Below are positions 17,468-25,300 of a DNA stretch of 64,000 nucleotides, in pieces. The first letter of the stretch is position 1; each line of letters starts with the position of its first letter. Under the pieces are notes generated by a model, which saw only the letters and a list, made by a program, of their open reading frames with translations, did no database searches and was not told the origin of the DNA. The DNA is from JBGTFE01 sp036403235. Its GTDB lineage: Bacteria; Acidobacteriota; Blastocatellia; Pyrinomonadales; Pyrinomonadaceae. The stretch spans positions 62,001-126,000 of the forward strand of contig DASWRI010000033.1 of NCBI GenBank assembly GCA_036403235.1. The letters run 5' to 3'. The translations under genes and the position numbers were made by a program.

Positions 17468-18877
17468 ATGCAACTAACTAAATTTTTTACTGATGACACA
17501 AAAGTAACGCCCGAAAATCTCGGTGAAGCCATTCAGCAGGCGATTGAAATCGAAATCGCCACTATTCCCGTTTATCTCTACACGTATTATTCAATCAGCC
17601 GCGTGCCCAATCAGGACGCCGTCAGCGGCGGTCTGGTACAGCAATTAACGGCGAAAGGCCTGCCGCTCGCGGACGCAAATAAAATTGCGCTCGACCTTTC
17701 GGCGGAGATTATGGTTTACGCCAACAAAGCCGGAGCTTCGATTATGAGCGTCGTGATGGAAGAGATGCTTCATATGGCGCTTTCGTCGAATCTCAAACAG
17801 GCTCTAATCGGGCAGCCGCTTTTGACGGGCAGAGGGCCGTCGAGCTATCCGACGATGCTTCCCGGCCACGTGCCGGAGTTTGAAATTGATTTAGCGCCTT
17901 TTTCGCTAAATCAATTAATGACCTTTCTCAAAATTGAAAGCCCGAAGCCGCTTCCCACTACCAGCGACGCTTTAGAAGCTATTTCATACACAACCATCGG
18001 CGAGTTTTACGGCATGATAAAATCGTGCATCGACGAAAACGATTTGAAGTACGATACCGAGCGCCCGCAGCTCGTTCCCGGACAAAGATATTATTCGCCG
18101 AATATGATTGACACGGTATATTACGACAAACAGCACAAGCCGCAGTATGTCGACGCCGACGATTCGGGCGATTTGGTTCAGGTCGTCGACCGCGCTTCGG
18201 CCGATAAAGCGATTCAGCAGATTGTCGAGCAGGGCGAAGGCAACGTCGACGCGGGCTTAAACGCTGACGGCTCGGTCAACTGTGAAAGCCCGACGCCGCA
18301 CGATTATGACGACCCCGGCATGCAGGAGCTTTCGCATTTTGAAAAGTTTGCCGAAATCTATTGTCATTACAACGATTTAACCGCGAAATTCAAGTCTTAC
18401 GGCCTTGACGTCGATATCAGCCAGTATTTCGTCGTCAATCTGCCGAGAAATCCTTCGACCGCAAAATATCCCGGCCCGGGCGTAATCGTTCCGGGCGCGA
18501 CGACATATCCCGAAGGCACTCTACAGGCGGTTTCGACGCTTCTCAACGCCGCCTACACATACATCTTCGTGATGACCGAAGGCTGTTATAAACAGGCGGC
18601 GGGCAACAACACTCAGTATGAGATATTTATGTTCGGCATTCACAAGTCGATGATATTTATTCTCGACGCGCTGTGCGGCGAAATAAAAGCTTTTACATAC
18701 TTTTTGAACGGACAGTATTACAACGCCGCGCCGACTTTCGAAAATTATTCGTTCGGCCTGATGTCGAGTCCGAAATCGCAATTGGTGGAGCTTTACAACA
18801 GTGCGGTTGCATTGTATCCGGGAATTTCCTATCTCGGGCCGAGAATAAACGATTTGCCGGACGTTCCGCTCAATTAA
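17468..18877 (+). CDS. Ferritin-like enzyme (PF12902 / iminophenylpyruvate dimer synthase-like)
   Basis: 469 residues. Residues 20-45 (AIQQAIEIEIATIPVYLYTY) and 90-110 (SIMSVVMEEMLHMALSSNL) match the first two helices of the ferritin-like domain found in VioB/RebD-type proteins, with E29 and E99-x2-H102 as likely iron ligands. A later helix (SHFEKFAEIYCHY) carries further Glu and His. The rest is family-specific. In known cases the domain is associated with oxidative chemistry on amino-acid-derived substrates. Here it is first in an operon with a Cys-rich protein, an MNIO enzyme and a DUF2063 protein, so a di-iron oxidative role on that protein is a reasonable guess. No signal peptide; cytoplasmic. 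Confidence 0.72.
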   Translation: MQLTKFFTDDTKVTPENLGEAIQQAIEIEIATIPVYLYTYYSISRVPNQDAVSGGLVQQLTAKGLPLADANKIALDLSAEIMVYANKAGASIMSVVMEEMLHMALSSNLKQALIGQPLLTGRGPSSYPTMLPGHVPEFEIDLAPFSLNQLMTFLKIESPKPLPTTSDALEAISYTTIGEFYGMIKSCIDENDLKYDTERPQLVPGQRYYSPNMIDTVYYDKQHKPQYVDADDSGDLVQVVDRASADKAIQQIVEQGEGNVDAGLNADGSVNCESPTPHDYDDPGMQELSHFEKFAEIYCHYNDLTAKFKSYGLDVDISQYFVVNLPRNPSTAKYPGPGVIVPGATTYPEGTLQAVSTLLNAAYTYIFVMTEGCYKQAAGNNTQYEIFMFGIHKSMIFILDALCGEIKAFTYFLNGQYYNAAPTFENYSFGLMSSPKSQLVELYNSAVALYPGISYLGPRINDLPDVPLN

Positions 18878-18908
18878 TTTTATTTAACACAAAAATCAGA
18901 GAACAATT

Positions 18909-19817
18909 ATGGACAAAAAGGAATTTTCATCAAGCGAAAATCTTTGCGGCGGCAGCAGCGAAAAACTCGGCGGAATGTGTTCGACTCCGCCTCCGCCGCC
19001 CGCACCCGCGCCGACACCGACGGCTTCGACCGGCACGACCAACGTGCCTCTGGAGCTGCACGTCTGCATGGGCTTAAACGCCTGCAAAGGTCACGACCGT
19101 TTCGGGACTAACGTGTGCGCCGGTATGGGCTTCTGCTCGACGGCGGCGATTCATCACTGCCGCACGCTGAACGATTGTCGCGGTCAGGGCGGATGCGGTT
19201 TATACGGCACGGCCGAAGACGACGCGACGCCGGGCGCCAACGAATGCGCGTGGCAGGGCGCGTGCGCCGTCCCGATTCAGGCGGAACGCTTCAGCACGCA
19301 GGGCGCGAATAAGGGAAAAAGCGTATGGGTTTTGGCGCGCAAACTCTTTGAAGAAAGAATGCATAAAGCCAAACGGACTTTTGGCGCGTCGCCTTATCAA
19401 TGCGGCCCGCCGCAGGCGTGGCTGATTCAGTCTCTTGGCAGTTACGATTCGTGCGGCAGCGCCGGAAATAAATACTGCACTTTCGGATTTAATAATCCGG
19501 CCAAAGACGCGCAGGAGCTCTGCGAAAAAAGCCTTCATCCGGTTCTCTGCGGCGGCCCGAAACCACCCCCGACTCATTGCGGCGCGCCGGAAAAAAGCGT
19601 TGACACAAACAAATGCGGTGAGGCTGAAAAGAGCGATGACTCGATTCACTGCGGCGCGCCGCAAAAGAGCGAGACAGTTCATTGCAGCGCGCCCGAACAA
19701 AACAGCGGCGACACAAACCTTTGCAGCGGCCAAAAACAGGAAAGCGATACGAATCTTTGCAGCGGTGCAAATGAAAACAGCGAGACAAATGGCTGCAATA
19801 CTCCGAAAGAAAGTTAG
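18909..19817 (+). CDS. Cys-rich repeat protein, candidate MNIO substrate
   Basis: 302 residues with 23 cysteines. Residues 1-24 have Cys13 and Cys24; a Pro-rich linker follows (27-45). Residues 50-122 form a Cys-dense part (CMGLNACKGH, CAGMGFCST, CRTLNDCRGQGGC, CAWQGACAVPI) resembling Cys-rich proteins found beside DUF692 genes. Residues 135-215 are mixed. The tail from 224 is a repeat with Cys224, 236, 248, 259, 272, 284 and 296, spaced 11-13 residues, in units like HCGAPEKS, HCGAPQKS, LCSGQKQES. No signal peptide, so it is made in the cytoplasm. It lies 31 bases after the ferritin-like gene and 3 bases before the MNIO gene. Most likely a substrate for Cys modification or a metal-binding protein; no homologue of known function is recognised. 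Confidence 0.75.
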   Translation: MDKKEFSSSENLCGGSSEKLGGMCSTPPPPPAPAPTPTASTGTTNVPLELHVCMGLNACKGHDRFGTNVCAGMGFCSTAAIHHCRTLNDCRGQGGCGLYGTAEDDATPGANECAWQGACAVPIQAERFSTQGANKGKSVWVLARKLFEERMHKAKRTFGASPYQCGPPQAWLIQSLGSYDSCGSAGNKYCTFGFNNPAKDAQELCEKSLHPVLCGGPKPPPTHCGAPEKSVDTNKCGEAEKSDDSIHCGAPQKSETVHCSAPEQNSGDTNLCSGQKQESDTNLCSGANENSETNGCNTPKES

Positions 19818-19820
19818 GCG

Positions 19821-20747
19821 ATGAGTAAAGAAATCTCTCAATGGCGCAATCCCGGTCTCGGACTCGGATTAAGAAGCAAGCACTTTAATTATATTTTGGA
19901 GCATAATCCAAAGGTTGACTGGTTTGAAGTGATTTCGGAAAATTTTATGGATTCGGGCGGCAGACCTCGTCAGGTTCTGCGCCGAATCGCCGAACGCTAC
20001 CCCGTGGTCATGCACGGGGTTTCACTTTCTATCGGAAGCTCCGACGCTTTGGATACCGTCTATCTAAAAAAGCTCAAAAATCTGGCCGCGGAAATCAAAC
20101 CTTTGTGGATTAGCGACCATCTGTGCTGGACGGGTATAAACGGCCTAAACACGCACGATTTGCTGCCCGTTCCATTAACCGAAGAATCGCTCAAACACAT
20201 CTGCCGCCGTGTCAATCAAGTTCAGGATTTTCTCGGGCGGCCGTTCGTTTTCGAAAATCCGAGCACTTACCTGACCTTCAAACAATCGACCATCGCCGAA
20301 TGGGATTTTCTGCGCTATATGACCGAGGAAACCGGCTGTCTCCTGCTTTTGGACGTCAACAACGTCTATGTGTCGGGCTTTAACAACGATTTTGACCCGG
20401 CGCATTATATTCAAAAAATCCCGCACGAACGCGTCGTCCAGATGCATCTGGCCGGACACCAGCATTGCGGCGATTATATTATCGACACGCACGACCGTCA
20501 CGTCACGTCGGACGTCTGGGAGCTTTTTACGCTCGCGTGGCGGCTCACCGGCGGCGCGGCGACGCTGCTCGAATGGGACGCCAATATTCCGGATTTTGCT
20601 GATTATCACGCCGAGCTCTTGAAGGCCAAAGATTTTATGAACGCCACCGAACAGGCGCGCGAGCAAAAATCCGAGTATCACGAAGCTTTTGTCTCGAATC
20701 CGGTGGATTTTCTGGTCGCTGACGTGCAGTTTGAACTCGGCAAATAA
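19821..20747 (+). CDS. DUF692 multinuclear non-haem iron oxidase (MNIO)
   Basis: 308 residues, normal length. Family landmarks in order: GLGLR (13-18), EVISENF (36-42), HGVSLSIGS (65-73), ISDHLCW (97-103), FENPSTY (144-150), LLDVNNVYVS (176-185), MHLAGH (208-213), DTHDRHV (222-228) and LLEWDANIP (249-257). Likely metal ligands include H65, D99/H100, E145, D178, H209, D223/H225 and E251. MNIO enzymes such as MbnB, TglH, ChrH and BufB use two or three irons and O2 to modify Cys residues of ribosomal peptides. The gene starts 3 bases after the Cys-rich protein, the classic arrangement of enzyme and substrate, and is followed by a DUF2063 partner. Confidence 0.92.
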   Translation: MSKEISQWRNPGLGLGLRSKHFNYILEHNPKVDWFEVISENFMDSGGRPRQVLRRIAERYPVVMHGVSLSIGSSDALDTVYLKKLKNLAAEIKPLWISDHLCWTGINGLNTHDLLPVPLTEESLKHICRRVNQVQDFLGRPFVFENPSTYLTFKQSTIAEWDFLRYMTEETGCLLLLDVNNVYVSGFNNDFDPAHYIQKIPHERVVQMHLAGHQHCGDYIIDTHDRHVTSDVWELFTLAWRLTGGAATLLEWDANIPDFADYHAELLKAKDFMNATEQAREQKSEYHEAFVSNPVDFLVADVQFELGK

Positions 20748-20755
20748 ATCGATTT

Positions 20756-21556
20756 ATGTCAAAAGATTTTACGCTCGCTCAAATGCAAAACTGGATGCAG
20801 TCGAATCTCATCCGGCCGGACGGTCAGATACAATCGACGAATCCCGAAGCCCTTATCAACGCGTCGAGCCGCTTAAATGCCGCCAGACATTTGAACATTT
20901 ATCGCCAGAGCTATATCGCCCGTCTGCGCGAATGCATGAAAAATCAATTCAGCGCGCTCGCCTACGCGCTCGGCGAAGATTTATTTCAAATGTTTGCCGA
21001 CCAGTATCTCGATGCTTTCCCGTCTGCAAGCTACACCTTAAACGACCTCGGCGGAAAATTTCCCGACTTTCTCGAAGAGACGCGTCCTGATGCCGAGCAG
21101 GAAGAAAAAGAATCGTGGATTGATTTTATAATCGAGCTCGCGCGTTTTGAATATACTTTGTCCGTAATTTTCGAAGGCGAGGCGGATGCAGCAAAACCGG
21201 CGCAGGACGCGACGCCGGACGAAGAATTAAAGCTCGCACCTTTGTCTCATATTTTTTATCATCGCTATCCCGTCTGTCTTTATTATCTGAATGTAACCCG
21301 AAAAACCGCGCCCGAACTTCCCTTCGAAGAAGACAGCTACTGCGCCGTCACCAGAAATAATTACCGCCTCAGTCTGCTCGAAATAAAGCCCGCTCAATAT
21401 CATTTTCTCGAAAGACTTCGACAGGGAGATTCGATTGCCGGGGCGAAAGAGTTTTTTGTAAAAATTTACGGCTTCGACGCGGAAAAACTGGATAATGCGT
21501 GGAAAATTTGGAGAAAAAACTTTATCTCGGCGGGATTTTTTTGCGCGGCGGATTAA
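20756..21556 (+). CDS. DUF2063 partner protein of MNIO enzyme
   Basis: 266 residues. The N-terminal part (LAQMQNWMQSNLI, NIYRQSYIARLRECMKNQFSALAYALGED) is the DUF2063 'putative DNA-binding' domain that accompanies DUF692 enzymes, as in BufC. In studied MNIO systems the partner binds the substrate leader and activates the enzyme. The C-terminal part has LSHIFYHRYPVCLYYL and a winged-helix-like end. It begins 8 bases after the MNIO gene and closes the operon before a long inverted repeat. A transcription-factor role is unlikely given this context. Confidence 0.85.
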   Translation: MSKDFTLAQMQNWMQSNLIRPDGQIQSTNPEALINASSRLNAARHLNIYRQSYIARLRECMKNQFSALAYALGEDLFQMFADQYLDAFPSASYTLNDLGGKFPDFLEETRPDAEQEEKESWIDFIIELARFEYTLSVIFEGEADAAKPAQDATPDEELKLAPLSHIFYHRYPVCLYYLNVTRKTAPELPFEEDSYCAVTRNNYRLSLLEIKPAQYHFLERLRQGDSIAGAKEFFVKIYGFDAEKLDNAWKIWRKNFISAGFFCAAD

Positions 21557-21574
21557 TTAAATTCGAGAAAGAGT

Positions 21575-21718
21575 TTTAACCACAGAGAAAGAAATAAGCT
21601 GCAAATAACACGAATTACACGAATAATAATTAATTTCTAATTGGTGTTATCTATGTTTTTCGCGGCTTATTTCCTTTGAAAATCTCTGTGTCCCTGTGTT
21701 CTCGGCGGTGAATTTTTC
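21575..21718. repeat. Long nested inverted repeat after the MNIO operon
   Basis: The outer arms pair TTAACCACAGAGA with TCTCTGTG...GGTGAA; the inner arms pair AAATAAGC (21593-21600) with GCTTATTT (21665-21672) and AACAC with GGTGTTAT. It closes the MNIO operon and precedes the dehydrogenase gene. Confidence 0.6.
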
Positions 21719-21764
21719 TTTTCTAATTTCGCGCAAATTCGGAATGTAATATAATTTTTTCAGA

Positions 21765-23216
21765 ATGCTCAAAATCGAAAATTATATCGGCGGCGAATTG
21801 GTAAAACCCGTTTCGGGCGCATATCTCGACAATTTCAACCCGGCGACGGGCGAAGTTTATTCTCTAATTCCTGACTCGGACGAAACGGACGTCGAAGCGG
21901 CGGTCGAAGCGGCAAAAAAAGCTTTCCCGACGTGGTCGCGTTTGAGCGCCGAAGCGCGACACGACTGTTTGATGCGTCTTTCCGCTTTGATTGAAAGAGA
22001 TTTGGACGAGCTCGCCGAAGCCGAAAGCGTCGACAACGGAAAGCCCGTTTCGCTCGCCAAAAAAGTCGATATTCCGCGCGCCGTTTCAAATTTCAAATTT
22101 TACGCGACGGCCGCGATGCACGCCGGAAGCGAAGCGCACGAAACCGTCGGCCAGGCGATAAATTACACTCTGCGCCAGCCGCTCGGCGTCGTCGGCTGCA
22201 TTTCTCCCTGGAATCTGCCGCTTTATCTTTTCAGCTGGAAAATCGCGCCCGCGCTCGCCGCCGGCTGTACGGTCGTCGCCAAACCTTCGGAAATAACGCC
22301 GATGACCGCGTATCTTTTATCAAAACTGTGCATCGAAGCCGGAATTCCCGCCGGTGTTTTGAACATCGTTCACGGACTCGGCACAAAAGCGGGCGCGGCG
22401 ATTGTCGAGCACAAAGACACAAAAGCGATTTCCTTTACCGGCGGCACGCGAACCGGCGAATGGATTGCGCAAACGGCCGCGCCGCGCTTCAAAAAACTGT
22501 CGCTTGAGCTCGGCGGCAAAAATCCGAACGTTATTTTCGCCGACTGCAATTACGAGGAAATGCTCCAAACGACCGTCCTTTCTTCATTTTCAAATCAAGG
22601 TCAAATCTGTCTCTGCGGCTCGCGAATCTTTGTCGAAAGACCGCTTTACGAAAATTTTTGCGCTGATTTCGTCGAACGGGTTTCGCGCCTGAAAGTCGGC
22701 GACCCGCTCGAATCCGAAACGGACGTCGGCGCGGTTGTTTCAGAGCCGCACATGGAAAAAATTCTTTCCTACATCGATTTGGCGCGGGGTGAAGGCGGCA
22801 AAATTCTTCTCGGCGGCAAAGCCGTAAAGCTCGAAGGCAGATGCGCGGGCGGCTATTTCGTCGAGCCGACCATCATCGAAAATCTCGCTTTCGACTGCCG
22901 CACGAATCAGGAAGAAATCTTCGGCCCGGTCGTCACCGTCACGCCTTTTGATGAGGAAGAAGAGGTTTTGCGATACGCCAACTCGGTCGAATACGGCTTG
23001 TCGGCGACCGTCTGGACGGAAAATCTTTCGCGCGCGCACCGCGTCGCCGAACGACTGGAATCGGGAATCGTCTGGGTAAACTGCTGGCTTCTCAGAGATT
23101 TGCGGACGCCGTTCGGCGGAATGAAAAACTCCGGCGTCGGGCGCGAAGGCGGTTTCGAAGCTCTGCGATTTTTCACCGAAGAAAAAAACGTATGCATTAA
23201 AATAAATTACGATTAG
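21765..23216 (+). CDS. Aldehyde dehydrogenase, probably 2-aminomuconate 6-semialdehyde dehydrogenase
   Basis: 483 residues, standard ALDH length. NAD-binding NLPLYLFSWKIAPALAAGC and PSEITPMTAYLL, the general-base LELGGKNPNVIF and the nucleophile motif FSNQGQICLCGSRI are all present, with EIFGPVVTV near the C-terminus. The family includes AmnC/NbaE-like and hydroxymuconic-semialdehyde dehydrogenases. Its substrate is inferred from context: the next genes encode a RidA deaminase, 3-hydroxyanthranilate dioxygenase and ACMS decarboxylase, which make and consume this semialdehyde. It oxidises it to 2-aminomuconate with NAD+. Start ATG 21765. Confidence 0.85.
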   Translation: MLKIENYIGGELVKPVSGAYLDNFNPATGEVYSLIPDSDETDVEAAVEAAKKAFPTWSRLSAEARHDCLMRLSALIERDLDELAEAESVDNGKPVSLAKKVDIPRAVSNFKFYATAAMHAGSEAHETVGQAINYTLRQPLGVVGCISPWNLPLYLFSWKIAPALAAGCTVVAKPSEITPMTAYLLSKLCIEAGIPAGVLNIVHGLGTKAGAAIVEHKDTKAISFTGGTRTGEWIAQTAAPRFKKLSLELGGKNPNVIFADCNYEEMLQTTVLSSFSNQGQICLCGSRIFVERPLYENFCADFVERVSRLKVGDPLESETDVGAVVSEPHMEKILSYIDLARGEGGKILLGGKAVKLEGRCAGGYFVEPTIIENLAFDCRTNQEEIFGPVVTVTPFDEEEEVLRYANSVEYGLSATVWTENLSRAHRVAERLESGIVWVNCWLLRDLRTPFGGMKNSGVGREGGFEALRFFTEEKNVCIKINYD

Positions 23217-23250
23217 GTTATAATAGGCGTGATTCTAAAGAGAAAAAATT

Positions 23251-23436
23251 ATGAGCATTGAAACACAACCGATTCGTATCGAAACCGGCGAGGAAGTGGC
23301 GTTTGAATTGATGAAATTCATCGCCGAAAAAGAAAACAAGACGCTCGCGGCGGAAGAAGTTCGCGATTATTATCTGGATTTGTTCGTCGAATGCGCGCAG
23401 GCGGTCTACGACGGCGAGAGGGAAGCAGACGAATAA
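23251..23436 (+). CDS. Small acidic hypothetical protein
   Basis: 61 residues, not recognised. Acidic and largely helical, with a FELMKFIAEKENKTLAAEEVRDYY stretch split across two helices. It lies 34 bases after the dehydrogenase gene and 20 bases before the TIR gene, with good coding composition, and so is probably co-transcribed. It might be a partner of the TIR protein, but nothing in the sequence shows this. Confidence 0.6.
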   Translation: MSIETQPIRIETGEEVAFELMKFIAEKENKTLAAEEVRDYYLDLFVECAQAVYDGEREADE

Positions 23437-23456
23437 TTTAATTTTGGAGTTAATTT

Positions 23457-24287
23457 ATGAATATCGAACAAGCCCTGGCTTTAATTGCTAAGCTTTTAAG
23501 GTCTCAGTCTTTAAAATCTCAACGCATTGACGACCCGCGAGCAGAGGCAATCGGCAAAGTATGGAAGGCTGTCGACGAAACGCGGATTTATCTTCGCCAA
23601 TGGGAAACTCCGGAGGTTTATAATAAACCTAATAGGAAGTTGGTAAAGCTTTGGTCGGAAGCGGCGTTGGCGATAGCGGTTTTCGATAATAAACTTGCCA
23701 ATCGTTTAAGAAGAAAGGCGGAACATTGGAGTGCTCCGGAACATTGGTCGGATAAAGCAGTAGAAAAAGCCGGAATCAGAATTGATAAAATTGCTGAGGA
23801 TGCCAGAAGTTTATTGAATTTTTCGCAGTCAACACAAAGCCAATCCGTAAGTCAGCCTGTGGCGACCCGCGAAGAAGATAAGTTCGACGTTTTTATAAGC
23901 CACGCGAGTGAGGATAAGGAAGTTATCGCGTCGCCTTTAGCATTTGAGTTGGCGAGGCGAACATATAAAGTGTGGTATGACCGTTTTCAACTCAAACTGG
24001 GCGATAAATTGAGACAGGAAATAGATAAAGGCCTGCTTTCTTGCCGATACGGAGTCGTCATTCTCAGTCATAACTTTTTCTCCAAAGCCTGGACGAAGCG
24101 CGAACTGGACAGTTTGGTGGCTTTGGAAGACAGCGACGGGCGAAAAAGAATTCTTCCTATTCTGCATAATATGAACCAGAATGAGGTGGCCGGTTATAGT
24201 CCTACCATAGCCGACCGTATTACCGCCTCGTCTAATCAAGGCATCGATAGACTTGCCGATGAAATTGCCGAGGTATTACAAAATTAG
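23457..24287 (+). CDS. TIR-domain protein
   Basis: 276 residues. Residues 1-120 are helical with no known motif; 121-140 are a Ser/Gln linker; 141-276 form a TIR domain: KFDVFISHASEDKE (142-155), a BB-loop region near RTYKVWYDRFQLKLGD, VVILSHNFFSKAWTKRELDSL with the Glu expected to be catalytic, and ILPILHNM. Bacterial TIR domains often cleave NAD+ or make signalling nucleotides in phage defence; some are only scaffolds. The gene sits inside a tryptophan-catabolic cluster with no recognised defence partner. Composition is more AT-rich than the flanking catabolic genes, which suggests transfer. Confidence 0.85.
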   Translation: MNIEQALALIAKLLRSQSLKSQRIDDPRAEAIGKVWKAVDETRIYLRQWETPEVYNKPNRKLVKLWSEAALAIAVFDNKLANRLRRKAEHWSAPEHWSDKAVEKAGIRIDKIAEDARSLLNFSQSTQSQSVSQPVATREEDKFDVFISHASEDKEVIASPLAFELARRTYKVWYDRFQLKLGDKLRQEIDKGLLSCRYGVVILSHNFFSKAWTKRELDSLVALEDSDGRKRILPILHNMNQNEVAGYSPTIADRITASSNQGIDRLADEIAEVLQN

Positions 24288-24326
24288 AAAAAAATTTATT
24301 ACCGGCGAAACTGCCGTAAGTAAATA

Positions 24327-24749
24327 ATGAGCAGCGAAAACGTCATCAATTCCGAAAAAGCGCCAGAGCCGGTCGGCTTGTACCCGCACGCGCGGAGAGT
24401 CGGGAATCTTTTATTTTTGTCGGGCGTCGGGCCGCGCGAGCGCGGAACGAAGACGATTCCGGGCGTCGAGCTCGGTGAGAGCGGCGAAATAATTTCCTAC
24501 GACATCGAGGCGCAATGCCGCTCGGTTTTTCAAAACGTGCGCTATATTCTGGAAGCCGCGGGCTCGGCCTGGGAAAAAATCGTTGACGTGACGGTTTTTC
24601 TGACGAATATGAAAGACGATTTCGCCATTTATAATCAAATTTACGCCGAATATTTTCGGGAAAATCAGCCGTGCCGGACAACTGTCGAAATCAATCGTCT
24701 GCCGACGCCGATTGCGATTGAGCTGAAGGTTATCGCGACGATTGATTAA
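24327..24749 (+). CDS. RidA-family protein, probable 2-aminomuconate deaminase
   Basis: 140 residues, the size of RidA/YjgF trimeric deaminases. Landmarks are LYPHARRVGNLLFLSGVGPR, the FQNVRYILEAAGS helix and the PCRTTVEI segment near the C-terminus with the Arg that binds the substrate carboxylate. In 2-nitrobenzoate and tryptophan catabolism a RidA-type deaminase (AmnD/NbaF) releases ammonia from 2-aminomuconate, and this assignment follows from the neighbours. A general enamine/imine deaminase is the alternative. It ends 6 bases before the DUF1697 gene. Confidence 0.8.
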   Translation: MSSENVINSEKAPEPVGLYPHARRVGNLLFLSGVGPRERGTKTIPGVELGESGEIISYDIEAQCRSVFQNVRYILEAAGSAWEKIVDVTVFLTNMKDDFAIYNQIYAEYFRENQPCRTTVEINRLPTPIAIELKVIATID

Positions 24750-24755
24750 AAAAAT

Positions 24756-25286
24756 ATGAAATACGCGGCTTTCCTGCGCGGCATCAATGTCGGCGGAAAA
24801 AACAAAATAAAAATGGAAATCCTGCGCGAAATTTTCTCCGGCGCGCTCGGGTTTTCCGGCGTCAAAACTTATATCAACAGCGGCAACGTCGTCTTTGAAA
24901 CCGCCCAAAAAGACGATAAAAAACTTGCCGTCGCGATAGAAAAAGCGATTGAACAAGAGTTTTCGCTCAATATCAGAGTGATGGTGCGCTCCATTGATGA
25001 AATCGCAGAAATCATCAAAAATAATCCGTTCGCCGGACAGTTTGAAAACGAAAAGGATTTGCACGTTTTTTTTCTTGAAGAAGAATTGCCCACAGAAAAG
25101 CGCGATTTACTTTTGTCGAACAACAGCGACAAAGAGCAGTTTGCCGTCATCAACCGCGAAATATACTGTCTTTTGCGCGTCGGTGTGCTGGACAGCTTGA
25201 TGGGCAAAGATTACATCGGCAAAAAGCTGAAAGTTTCGGCGACGGCGCGAAATTGGCGAACCGTCAGCAAAATCGCCGAATTATAA
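24756..25286 (+). CDS. DUF1697 protein
   Basis: 176 residues. It begins MKYAAFLRGINVGGKNKIKM, the start typical of DUF1697 proteins, followed by VKTYINSGNVVFET and a C-terminal ATARNWRTVSKIAEL. Function is unknown. It lies 6 bases after the RidA gene and 14 bases before the dioxygenase gene, so is probably co-transcribed, though no role in the pathway is established. Confidence 0.8.
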   Translation: MKYAAFLRGINVGGKNKIKMEILREIFSGALGFSGVKTYINSGNVVFETAQKDDKKLAVAIEKAIEQEFSLNIRVMVRSIDEIAEIIKNNPFAGQFENEKDLHVFFLEEELPTEKRDLLLSNNSDKEQFAVINREIYCLLRVGVLDSLMGKDYIGKKLKVSATARNWRTVSKIAEL

Positions 25287-25300
25287 GAGAAAAGAAACTT

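Noticed and set aside
19200..19841. 213-residue open frame antisense to the Cys-rich protein
   Set aside because: Reflects the repeat on the other strand; no start signal and the plus-strand gene fits the operon.
24346..25064. Minus-strand open frames opposite the RidA and DUF1697 genes
   Set aside because: No domains; both plus-strand genes are family members with correct length.
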